In this document: in pieces, positions 13,400 to 22,999 of the stretch
Position numbering within the stretch: the stretch's first letter is position 1
Layout: each line of letters begins with the position of its first letter
DNA from: Anagrus nilaparvatae
Taxonomy: Eukaryota > Arthropoda > Insecta > Hymenoptera > Mymaridae
Reading direction: 5' to 3'
DNA: 64,000 nucleotides
Assembly (NCBI GenBank): GCA_022575985.1
Contig: JAKSXM010000147.1
Coordinates: 23,098,001 to 23,162,000, forward strand
Position numbers and translations under genes: made by a program
The notes under the pieces: generated by a model
What the model was told of the DNA's origin: nothing
The model's input: only the letters and a program-made list of their open reading frames with translations
Database searches by the model: none

Positions 13400-13859
13400 A
13401 GAATTTTTTTCCGTGAAACTATGGTTAAAAAGTTAAATATATCATAAATATGATAAAATATTACATTTGTAATTGATATTACTTGATTCGGTCTTAATTT
13501 ATATATACTCAGTTAAATATTTATTAAAAACGGACGCTGCTTTAAAAATTTGTAAAAATTTTTTTGGTACAGTTAAAAAAATTTTTGATTTGTTAAAAAA
13601 ATTTTTTCGGCAATTTGATGTAAAAACAAGAAACCTATACAAAATTTCAAGAAAATAACTAGATTCTTCAGAAAACAAAAAAATAATTGGCGCATCATAA
13701 ATTTATTTTTTTACAAATTAATTTATCAGAATTATTATGAACCAAAAACTATGCCCCTTTTCAACATTTGACTTTGCATATCCAGGAGTCAAGAACACGC
13801 GTGTTTATTAACATGGAACATGTTTATAGGGAGGGGGTACTTCAAAACTGGAAAATTAA

Positions 13860-13959
13860 GGGGGGGGGGGGGGGTCAAATTTGTCCTTTTTAAGGGGGGG
13901 GGTCAAATATGTCCTTTTTAGGGGGGGGTCAAATTTGTCCTTTTTAAGGGGGGGGTCAA
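13860..13959 (+). repeat. Short tandem array of G-tracts separated by TCAAAT.TGTCCTTTTTA
   Basis: Runs of 15, 9, 8 and 8 guanines alternate with three copies of a spacer reading TCAAATTTGTCCTTTTTAA. Four long G-runs in 100 bases, in an otherwise G-poor window, form an obvious potential G-quadruplex. It directly precedes the minisatellite at 13985. Confidence 0.88.
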
Positions 13960-13984
13960 ATGGGACTTAGAATATTTTCGATTT

Positions 13985-15238
13985 AGGGACCTTTGGTGCA
14001 GAAGTACTTAGGGAGCATTGGTGCAGAAGTACCTAAGGACCTATGGTGCAGAAGCCCCTAAAGACCTTTGGTACAGAAGTACTTAGGGAGCATTGGTGCA
14101 GGAGTCCCTAAAGACCTTTGGTGCAGAAATACCTAGGGACCTATGGTGCGGAAGTCTCTAAAGACCTTTGGTGCAGAAGTACTTAGGAAGCATTGGTGTA
14201 GAAGTACCTAGGGACCTATGGTGCAGAAGTCCCTAAAGACCTTTGGTGCAGAAGTACTTAGGGAGCATTGGTGCAGAAGTCCCTAAAGACCTTTGGTGCT
14301 GAAGTACCTAAAAACCTTTGGTGCAGAAGTACCTAAAGACCTTTGGTGCAGAAGTACCTAAAAACCTTTGGTGCAGAAGTACTTAGGAAGCATTTGTGTA
14401 GAAGTACCTAGGGACCTATGGTGCAGAAGTCCCTAAAGACCTTTGGTGCAGAAGTACCTAGGGTGCAGAAGTCTCTAAAGACCTTTGGTGCAGAAGTACT
14501 TAGGAAGCATTGGTGTAGAAGTACCTAGGGACCTATGGTGCAGAAGTCCCTAAAGACCTTTGGTGCAGAAGTACTTAGGGACCATTGGTGCAGAAGTCCC
14601 TAAAGACCTTTGGTGCAGAAGTACCTAGGGTGCAGAAGTCTCTAAAGACCTTTGGTGCAGAAGTACTTAGGAAGCATTGGTGTAGAAGTACCTAGGGACC
14701 TATGGTGCAGAAGTCCCTAAAGACCTTTGGTGCAGAAGTACTTAGGGAGCATTGGTGCAGAAGTCCCTAAAGACCTTTGGTGCTGAAGTACCTAAAAACC
14801 TTTGGTGCAGAAGTACCTAAAGACCTTTGGTGCAGAAGTACCTAAAAACCTTTGGTGCAGAAGTACTTAGGAAGCATTGGTGTAGAAGTACCTAGGGACC
14901 TATGGTGCAGAAGTCCCTAAAGACCTTTGGTGCAGAAGTACTTAGGAAGCATTGGTGTAGAAGTACCTAGGGACCTATGGTGCAGAAGTCCCTAAAGACC
15001 TTTGGTGCAGAAGTACTTAGGGAGCATTGGTGCAGAAGTCCCTAAAGACCTTTGGTGCAGAAGTACCTAAAGACCTTTGGTGCAGAAGTACCTAAAAACC
15101 TTTGGTGCAGAAGTACTTAGGAAGCATTGGTGTAGAAGTACCTAGGGACCTATGGTGCAGAAGTCCCTAAAGACCTTTGGTGCAGAAGTACTTAGGAAGC
15201 ATTGGTGTAGAAGTACCTAGGGACCTATGGTGCAGAAT
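13985..15238 (+). repeat. 25-bp minisatellite, about 50 copies, with higher-order structure
   Basis: The basic unit is 25 bases of the type ACCTTTGGTGCAGAAGTACC plus TAAAG. Variants (AGCATTGGTGCAGAAG, ACCTATGGTGCAGAAG, CATTGGTGTAGAAG) alternate in recurring order, forming higher-order blocks. A rare 8-base deletion variant (CCTAGGGTGCAGAAG) occurs twice, 167 bases apart (six full units plus one of 17), which marks a block duplication. The unit is not a multiple of three, and no frame is a plausible protein. It lies inside the Ig gene intron. Confidence 0.93.
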
Positions 15239-16020
15239 AGCCTGCCAAAAAAAAAATCGACTTTTCGATTTTTTAAGGTGCTCAAGCGTTTTTGGATGTC
15301 ATTTAATGAAAAAATAAGTTCTACGTAAACCGCATCTAAAAATATTTAGTCGTTGGACAGCGCCAAAGCATTTTCGATTTTTGAAAATGGGCTCAGGAAC
15401 GTCGGGCGGGACTTAAGCTACTAAATTTAAAAGGCAACATAAAAATAAAATTTCGGGGGGTATTTCATAGTTTTTTTGGTCGCTAAAAACGATGGAATCA
15501 GTTATTTTGAATTATTTTTTTAAGGTAAAAAGTTATGAGCTAATTTCAGTGGTAAAAATATCAAAAATTGGACAGTTTTTGACGTCAAAAACTTGCTGCG
15601 GACTAAAAAATGTTTAGAAATTATTTTAAAAAGGCATTCCGCATGTTTTTTGGGTCGCTAAAAATGATGAAGTTGGTTATTTTTATTTATTCTTGACAGA
15701 TTCAGAGTAATGGGGCAAATATTGCAGCTTGATTTTCCAAATTTAGCATTTTTTTGAGTTAAATAACTGTCAAACGTGCACAGAAATTTTCTGAACCTCT
15801 AGAAAGGTAAATTATCATATTTTTGTGTTTTTCTAAGTAGCGCAGAATTAATTGCTTAGATTTTTTTTAAGGCCTTATATTAAAAATATGTAAAAAATTA
15901 TATTGATACCGATTCTACATTGATTGATAGAAAAAAAATATTTCCGCTCCTTTTTTAGCTAATTTTTACAATAAAATAATGATTGTGGGCGTTCATTTGA
16001 ATTTTATATCTCATAAAATT
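15239..16020. repeat. Unclassified interspersed repeat with two related internal units
   Basis: Two similar units share GGTCGCTAAAAA.GATG and GTTATTTT (about 15470-15520 and 15650-15690). The same GGGTCGCT motif recurs in the foldback at 21.7-22.4 kb, so this is probably related repeat sequence. No coding potential. Confidence 0.45.
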
Positions 16021-17051
16021 TTTTGTCTCTGCTAATCTCTGCTAATTTTTTTGTTAATTTTATACGGGCAGAACAAGATAAGGTTCTGGCGTGTTTCCAG
16101 GGACACACGCAGGCCTTGCATACTTTTTTTCCTCTATCTATATTGAACTGTAATTACAACTTTTGGTTTATTTTGACTTTTATTTTAAACATAAAAATAA
16201 TTTATTTTTATGCTGTCACATTTATTAGTTGCATGTTCTATTACTAATAAAAATTAAAAATTTTTATATTTATTTTTAAACTTACAAAAAGTGGTTGTAC
16301 GTTATGGTGGGCGCTTTTTGGGGACTTTGATACTATTCTTATAGCATTACTGATAACTTGATTTCTTAATTTTGCGTAATATTGATGCATTTTACCTATC
16401 GCTCAGCTGTAGTAAACATTTTCCATGCATTTAGGTTGTGTTTACGTAAACCGGTTATAAGTTTTTTTTGGCCCAAATCGTGATAATCGAAGTATCTCTA
16501 ATTTCACATCCATCAGAAAATTTGAAATTATTTAATAGGCTTGTTTTTTGATATGCCGAATGTAAGAAAAAATTTCCTTGTATTATATAGACGACTATGA
16601 AAGTTGTATGCATTTTAATAGCTCCATAAAAAATCACTTTTCACTGAGTAACGTGATAATTTTAAATTTTTCGCTAAGTAACGTGACCAAATAAAAATAT
16701 AACCAAAAATTCGGATTTTCTGGAAAATTTTACAAAAGAGTACTAATTTAGTGTCTTTTGAAAGCTTTGTGTGAAAATTGGGAAATTGAAAATATTTAGA
16801 TTTGCCACATATTTTGATACAGCCATCCATACGCGAAATTTTGAAAATCTAATATCAAATTCGAATTCAGAATCGAATACAGTTGGAATTTTTATTATGG
16901 ACTTTTGCCAGAAAGGATTTTCAATACTCTGCAAACAGGTGATGTTAATAGATTACTAAAAAATTTCATTAAAAAATGAAAAATAACCAAAAAAACTACT
17001 TTGGAAAAATTTGTAACTGGAGGGCTAAAAAGTTAAGTTATTTCATTTTTC
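16021..17051. other. Intronic stretch, no gene recognised
   Basis: Overlapping short open frames occur on both strands (16455-16959), as expected for sequence containing many TTC/GAA words. None has a domain, splice context or biased composition that supports coding. Confidence 0.4.
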
Positions 17052-17330
17052 ATGTACATGAATAAGGATTTTCGTAAGAGGGATCCAATTGGTGGACTCG
17101 TTCTTACAAAGCATATGACTTCTTATGGGAAAAAACTCAAAAATAAAGATTGTAATTTAGTTATAGCAAATTTTCTAGTTAAAAATATAAATTATTTTAG
17201 ATTAAAGAACCACCCTAATGTTGGCATTATTTTTCCTAACAGTAGGAAGTGTTTAAAAAACATGGCCCATATACATAATGTCTTTTTTTATAATTTAATT
17301 CAACATCTAAATAATATATTAAACGTGTAG
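17052..17330 (+). other. Unassigned 92-codon open frame, possible transposon relic
   Basis: Reads MYMNKDFRKRDPIGGLVLTK and continues to a stop after LNNILNV. Its composition is less extreme than neighbouring chance frames (Arg, Asp, Gly, His and Pro present). I recognise no motif. It is intronic and antisense to the Ig gene. It may be a decayed transposon protein or chance. Confidence 0.25.
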
Positions 17331-19036
17331 ATTATTTTTATAATGTTGTCAAAAATATAATTGGATTTTTAGGAAATAAAAATAAAAATATAAAGTAAAA
17401 TAAAATTTTATTTTTATTTGTTTAATAATTGTCAAACGCATATAAATAGCAAAAAATATAAAAAGCAAAATACAGTCAATTTATACATTTATTTATTTTA
17501 TTTTTAATGTTTAACTGCAATCAAACATCCGGATACCATTAATAACCACTTTGAAAAAAAAAAAATTTTTATTAAAAAAAAAAGTCTCTGAAAAAATTGT
17601 GTTTATGTTAGTAAATACACCCCAAAAAAAGGACGTTTTTCACATGATGTTTCGAGTGTATAGTTCACCCTCGTTACTCTCCCGCAAAGGGAAAATTGAC
17701 TGACCGAATACGATAAGCTATATCGCGCACAGGCTCATCAAAAGCTACATATATATAATATATATACACACATTTGTACAAATGTACGTTGAAACATGAC
17801 GAAAATCATAAATCGCGTAGTTCTGTGGTTAGCTCGTATTGTAATAAAATAATAGTTGGCTTTTATCACATATACACGAACAAAATAAATACCCACACAT
17901 AAATTTTCATATAGGATACATAATTATATAATAATGTATATATATATAGACTTTTACTATTATAAAATGTATTTATGAGTGAAGATGAAGCTTACGCATT
18001 CAGAGCACGTGTTAAAGTCTCGCCTCTTGAATTTTCGGAATTTGCATCCTAGCTAGGTTATAGAGTATACCGGGCAACCAAGCGACATTTATACATGTAT
18101 TAAATAAATATACACATAAACGTTCTATTATATTCGTTAGAGTATCCCTGTATAAAGAGCTTTAATAGTGTGAGGTTCTTGTATAAAACTCTCATTTCTC
18201 TAACACACTGCATTTACCCTTCCTTCTGATGATTTTCTCTTTCCTGTTGTATAAAATATACTTTATGTTTTTTTTCCGCTTTTTTTCAAGCTAAATAACA
18301 TACATATTTTATTTTTGTGGCTTTTACGTGAATATTTGAGGTTTTTTATAGAAATTATTATTATTATTTCGAATTTCTACATTTATTTAACTATTAAGTG
18401 TTTAAAATTATTCCTTTTAATTTTTGTGTCAAAGATAAGGATATCATGGATATTAACTTTATTCTATAACTTTTCTTTCCTTCGCTCATGCAGTTCTTTT
18501 GATGGCTATGGTAATATGTAAACGTAAGACTAGTTCAATAACGCAATATTAATATCATTTTATATAAATTTCGATTTTTGATAAAAATTAGATTATTGAT
18601 AAACAATTGTGATTCACTATAATTTGAAATTGAAATATATAAATAAAAAAATGATTTTTAGGCTGATTTCCAAATTACAACATTAAAGTAGTTCCAGTGT
18701 TAGAACTTTTAATCACAGAGTCTCAAGAGACATACAAATTATTTAATTTAAACATTTTTTAACTGAAAATAATTTTTTTGCCCTAATTACCGACTTTATT
18801 ATTTTTTAATCAGCAAAATAAAGTAGGTAGTTTTACACGGTTCTTTATTGAAAATAAAATTAATTAAATTAATAAAATTTATCAAAATAAAAAGATTAAT
18901 AATTGCAAAATAAGATAAAACTTAATAAATATTATCAAAAAAATACCAAAATATTATGATATTTTTAATTAATTAAATCAAAACATATTTATTTTAATTA
19001 ATTTATTGATCCTTCTTTTTACAACTTGTTTTTGTA
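17331..19036. other. Intronic stretch with a higher-complexity island at 17640-18080
   Basis: The island contains TTCACCCTCGTTACTCTCCC, ATCGCGCACAGGCTCATC and GTATACCGGGCAACCAAGCG, with CpG-containing words unusual for the window. No exon can be drawn through it. It could be a conserved intronic regulatory element or an old repeat. The remainder is simple A+T-rich DNA. Confidence 0.35.
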
Positions 19037-19090
19037 TAATAATTAGACGACTAGTTTCAGGAGTAAATTCCCATCATCAGGTCTGTATTA
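19037..19090 (-). ncRNA. Hammerhead-ribozyme-like motif, probable Penelope-like element remnant
   Basis: On the minus strand the core appears in order: stem I strand TAATA-C-AGAC, CTGATGA, a short stem-loop (GGGA / TCCT after one unpaired T), GAAAC, loop TA, then GTC and GTCT-AAT-TATTA closing stem I. AGAC pairs with GTCT and TAATA with TATTA. Predicted cleavage follows GTC, between 19049 and 19048. Stem III is only A-C/G-T with a two-base loop, as in the minimal hammerheads known from Penelope-like elements. Weaknesses are the mismatch at the base of stem II and a G-T pair there. No reverse transcriptase is readable next to it. Activity is untested inference. Confidence 0.55.
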
Positions 19091-20246
19091 TAATTAAACT
19101 AAATTTATTTAAAACATTTGAATATGATATTGTAACTTTAGATTATGTCTGTATAGACTCACAATTATTTTATGACTAAATGGAAAAGATTTTTTGAATA
19201 TTTATTTTGTATACATATGAAGATTTTATACTATGAAGATTTTTAAATTATTTCTAGTTTTATAATGTTATAAAGAATTTAAAAAATTTTTTTTTATAAG
19301 TGTTTGAAATCACATCTGTTTTTCCTAATGTACAAGTTATTTTTGTAAAAAAAACGAAAAAACATTTAGCATAACCAAAAAATTTTCATATTTTCAATAA
19401 CGTATTTTTATATTTTACAAGATGATTTAACTTTCGTTTTATAATCATCTTAGAAAATTAATACTTTCTTACAGTTTTAAAATAAATAAAGCCTTTAAAA
19501 CTTAACTTTTAAAATAAAAATGAATGTCGATAAGAGTAGTTAAGTTTTAATACTGAAAATATCTTAATGAGAATTCAGTGGGTCCGATCGCGTAGATACC
19601 ACCCTTGTAAAATTAAAATATTTATACAGAATAAATAAAATCATTAATATCAAAGAGGGCTTAAAAACTCAGTAACTCTTTTAAAATATTCAAATTTTTT
19701 TATTTTACAAAATTCTTTGTTTCATTACTATACTTAAAAAAAAAGTTTATATTAAAAAAAAAAAAAAATCTTCATTTTAGAATAACGAATTTGTATTTAC
19801 ATTAAAAGCAAAAAACCCTTGAAAGTAAATATAATATATATTAAAATATTTTCTCTTTTACTCTTTCATATTATAAAAGCTCTATCTATAATAATAATAT
19901 AAAATATAACTATATATATTTGAGTAAAATTTTAAGTAACCGCTTGAGCGCTTAAAAAATATTTATACTACATGCATATTCATCGAAAGTCTCGTTGGTT
20001 CTTGTCATCCCAAGCGAATTTCCTCTCGATTAATATGCATAGAACCGCACATTACTCGAAGAGTACCGATATCTCTCACTATTTCTCAAAATCTCTCAAG
20101 GTACTTGAAGAAACCTTAAGGGATCTTCAAATTTAGTATATATGCAGAAATATATATTTTAATATTACTGTCTTCGAATTATTCCTTATTCATTCGGATA
20201 CTCGAATATTAAATTTGATTCTATGAAAATATTCAACAAAACTTAC
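19091..20246. other. Intronic stretch; a more complex block at 19955-20130
   Basis: The block just downstream (gene sense) of exon 20247-20482 carries GTCTCGTTGGTTCTTGTC, CGAAGAGTACCGATATC and repeated ATCTCTCA words. No exon fits. Its closeness to the exon makes splicing-regulatory or conserved non-coding function possible, but that is only a guess. Confidence 0.3.
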
Positions 20247-20482
20247 CTAAAACTATTAATTTTACTAATCTACCGACGTGTAATTTTCCTTTGTCGTCTT
20301 CGATCGAACACGTCCAATTACCATCATCTTCAAGACGTACGTTATCTATGTGTAAAGATGCTGTTGATGAATCACCTACATGCCTATGTCCAGTACCACT
20401 TAATTCTGTCCTTGTGTCAATTGTAATCATATCGACAGCCCCATTATTATGCTTCCAAACTGCTGGTCGTATCCTGTAACTT
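20247..20482 (-). CDS. Internal exon: second half of first Ig domain
   Basis: The acceptor reads TTGCAG and the donor is TTAG|GTAAGT, close to ideal. Phases are 2 in and 1 out, matching both neighbours exactly. It encodes the C-strand tryptophan (PAVWKHN), then a D-E-F region (SSTASLHIDNV), and the canonical Ig signature DDGNWTC. Here tryptophan replaces the usual tyrosine two residues before the F-strand cysteine. With the preceding exon this makes one V-type Ig domain, split by an intron inside the domain. It ends in LIVL, the G strand, and runs into APRG of the next exon as a short inter-domain linker. A second in-frame acceptor (TTACAG) lies 9 bases downstream at 20473/20474 and could remove three residues. 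Ig assignment is firm; the exact family is not. Confidence 0.87.
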
Positions 20483-21194
20483 CTGCAATTCAAAATAAAA
20501 CACTTAAGTATATTATTATTAACTCAGCAAAATTAATTTAATTTAATAAACAAATTTTTGCAGGAAAATCAAACATTTTACTTATATGACAATTTTTGAA
20601 AATTTTTCAATCTCAAATATAAAAATTTCAACCATAATTTAATAATATATATTACAAAAAATATAAAAGCTTTAAAAAAAAGTTTCTGATTCATCTCTAA
20701 GCTTTAAATAGCAAAGCTGCATAACTTGAGGTTAAAGAATAGTTTGTTTTGTTGAAAAAATACGCCCAACGCAATTTGTCGTAATGTTACCCGGAAAGAT
20801 TGCCCACGGAGAAAGTGCTGCAGCCAAAAAATGGAAAAATAAGAGAGCTGACTAATCTTTTCTGAAATAGCAAAGTGATATAACCCCTTAAGTACACAGT
20901 AAAAAAAATGTACACAATATTACTACAGTTTAGTATTTTTACTAGAATTTAGTAATATTACTCAAATAATAGAAAGTTTACTACAATAAAAATGCAAAAT
21001 ACTACAAATCAAAATTCATCATAAAAATTTATTGATTTTTCACTAGGACAACCATGGTAGAACTGCTTTGGATGAATATTCAACCAATTCTCTTATTAAT
21101 AAATTTTTAATTTACTACAAGTGTACATTTGTGTAAATTTTTTTTTACTTCAATATAAACTTGAAGGTCATGAATAAATATTTTAGAGTTTAAT

Positions 21195-21510
21195 TACATC
21201 GAGAAAAATAAGGGCCCAGGACCAATCTTTAAGGGATAAGTTGCTTTAGCGACCTTTGCAAAAGAGAGTTTGTCATCAATGATGGATTAAATTCTATTCT
21301 CAAAAAGGTAACTTGAGAACCAGCGAACCTTACCTTTTGAGAACCTTAAACTAGATAACTTGGATAAAAAAATATCGTGGTATACTCGATCAAAGGCTTT
21401 AGAAAAATGCAATAATAATAGCATGGCAATATAGTCCACGCGGTATCTTCTATAGTGTTGCCCAAGAAATTGGTTAGCAATGATTAGGCATTATATAATT
21501 TTTGGCAAGC
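21195..21510 (-). pseudogene. Non-LTR reverse transcriptase fragment (palm region)
   Basis: The minus-strand translation reads LLLLHFSKAFDRVYHDIF, then LSKLSSLRFSKGKVRWFSSY and LFENRI before a stop, and further on IGPGPLFFSM. This matches the conserved LLD.SKAFD.V.H..LL.KL block of CR1/jockey-like elements, with the catalytic aspartate of motif A in HFSKAFD. The region before it is not readable and stops interrupt the frame. It is a decayed partial copy sharing the strand of the Ig gene, inside its 2.1-kb intron. Confidence 0.7.
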
Positions 21511-21675
21511 CATTTGAAAATTATGAAGTAAACTATATAGCAGGCACCTAGCCAGGGAGGGGGCTGAGGAGAATTTAGCCCCCCACCCGATTTTTTTTAA
21601 TGTATTTTTTCCAATAGCGGGGATAAAATGCAGTTGGGATGGTGAAAATTTTTATTAGAGCCCACTCAAATCTTG

Positions 21676-22391
21676 GTTTATGGTGCTTAGTTATTGGCCG
21701 TAATAAGATTTGGTCTACTATAGATTTTTTGTATCGCTGATCATGAAAATTAAGGTCTTTTCCGAGAGATATTTGCGAAACTCTCTTAAATTTGCTAAAA
21801 CTCTCAAAAAATCACCCTCAAAAAAGGGTATTTTTGATACATTCGTATTTAGAGTGTATAGATTTGGCCAATATAGGTTTTTTGGGTCGCTATTCAATAA
21901 TTTCGGGGACTTTTTTATGAAATATTAATATTTTACACTTAAATTAGCAAAGCAACCCCTAATGTAGGGGTGTCTTTGCTACTTTCACTCTTTGAGGGTC
22001 GAGATTTGGTTTATATGAGTATTTTGAGTCGCTGATCAAGAATTTTGAGGATTTTTTTTATGAAATATTAATATATTACCCTCAAATTAGCAAAAAAATT
22101 ATGATATTATGATATTATAATATTTTAAAAATAAATTTAAGAAAAGTAAAAACTGCATGAATATGGCAAAAATTCTCTTTGTTTGGGATAATTTTATTAA
22201 TTTAAGGGTGAAATATTAAAATTTCATAAAAATTATACTCAAATACGATAATAGCAAAGAAACTCTTTTCAAGGGTTGTTTTTACTAATTTAAGGGTGAA
22301 ATATTATTTTTCATAAAAAATTCTTGATCAGCGACCCATAAAATTTTCAGTAGATCAAATCTCATGACGGCCAGTAACTAAACATTATAGA
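21676..22391. mobile_element. Foldback element with about 75-bp inverted arms and internal tandem units
   Basis: The left arm (TTAGTTATTGGCCGTAATAA...TCGCTGATCATGAA) and right arm (TTCTTGATCAGCGACC...GACGGCCAGTAACTAA) are inverted copies with perhaps 15 percent divergence. Between them two direct units repeat (GGGTCGCTATTCAATAATTT and GAGTCGCTGATCAAGAATTT, each followed by TATGAAATATTAATAT and TAAATTAGCAAA or similar). No open frame of note. The element type is unknown. Confidence 0.6.
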
Positions 22392-22626
22392 TAAGAGAGA
22401 AATAGAACGAAAGTCACTTAGTGTGTATGGTGATTTTTTGTTTACTGGTATGATATGGTTGTTGTTTCAAGCTTAACGTAGTTTGTTTATAAAGAATTGT
22501 AAATTTATTAGACAGTGACAAGAATACTTTAAAAAAAGCAGTATAAGCCCAAATATGTCTTGCCAATAAATCTTGAGAAGATGAAAAATGAATCAGTTTA
22601 AAATTAATAAAAAAATGTAAATTTAC

Positions 22627-22999
22627 CTTACTGACGGTAATAAAAGATTTGTATAATTATCTGCAAGCTCACATGGTAAAACAACCTTATCAAACATTTT
22701 AACAATAATTTCAATAGGTTGATCTATACTAGTTGTTGGTAAGGATATCGTGTAATTATTACTATTATTATTAATTATCGATGATGTTTCTGTACTAAAT
22801 GAGGCATCCTGCGGTGAAAGTAAAGCTGCAGTTTCAACATCATAATTTTCAACATTAAGTGATATCGTTGTTGTCGTTTGTATATTAAAAATTGATGATG
22901 TCGTTAATTTTGTTGTTTTATGTTTTCTAGGTCTTCTTGTTGGTCCTTCTAACGGTTCTTTTCTATTGCGTGATGTGTGTTTTGATTCATTTTCAACTC
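22627..22999 (-). CDS. Internal exon: Ser/Thr-rich linker and start of first Ig domain of an extracellular Ig protein
   Basis: This is the most upstream certain exon of the minus-strand gene. It begins after an acceptor reading TTTCAG and ends at AAG|GTAAAT; it enters in phase 1 and leaves in phase 2. It encodes about 124 residues. First comes a basic stretch (RPRKHK), then a long Thr/Ser/Asn-rich segment that looks unstructured and likely O-glycosylated (TTTT, SSIINNNSNN), then the start of an Ig fold with the B-strand cysteine in VVLPCEL. N-glycosylation sequons are visible (NYT twice). The Ig fold is completed by exon 20247-20482. The only methionine lies just before the Ig strand, so the start codon and signal peptide must be in an upstream exon, not identified. 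Function (adhesion or recognition) is inferred from fold only; I cannot assign an orthologue. Confidence 0.82.

Larger units (their letters stand above)
3196..20246 (-). other. Intron of the Ig gene, about 17.1 kb
   Basis: Bounded by donor GTAAGT next to 20247 and acceptor TTACAG next to 3195. Matching phase-1 ends show the two exons are joined directly. It holds MITEs at 3.8, 4.5 and 6.9 kb, a retrotransposon fragment at 9.3 kb, a foldback with a tRNA-like sequence at 12.6-13.4 kb, the minisatellite at 13.9-15.2 kb and the ribozyme-like motif at 19.04 kb. Confidence 0.8.
20483..22626 (-). other. Intron of the Ig gene, about 2.1 kb, inside the first Ig domain
   Basis: Bounded by AAG|GTAAAT at 22627/22626 and TTGCAG at 20483. 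It contains a decayed reverse transcriptase fragment (21.2-21.5 kb) and an inverted-repeat element (21.68-22.39 kb). A weak foldback (about 20887-21155, GTAAAAAAAA ends) is also visible but not well supported. Confidence 0.8.

Noticed and set aside
18225..18260. Second CTGATGA motif (possible hammerhead)
   Set aside because: No GAAAC or GTC partner at suitable distance and no stem pairing.
20887..21155. Possible foldback with GTAAAAAAAA and TTTTTTTTTAC ends
   Set aside because: Similarity depends mainly on A and T runs; not distinct enough to call an element.
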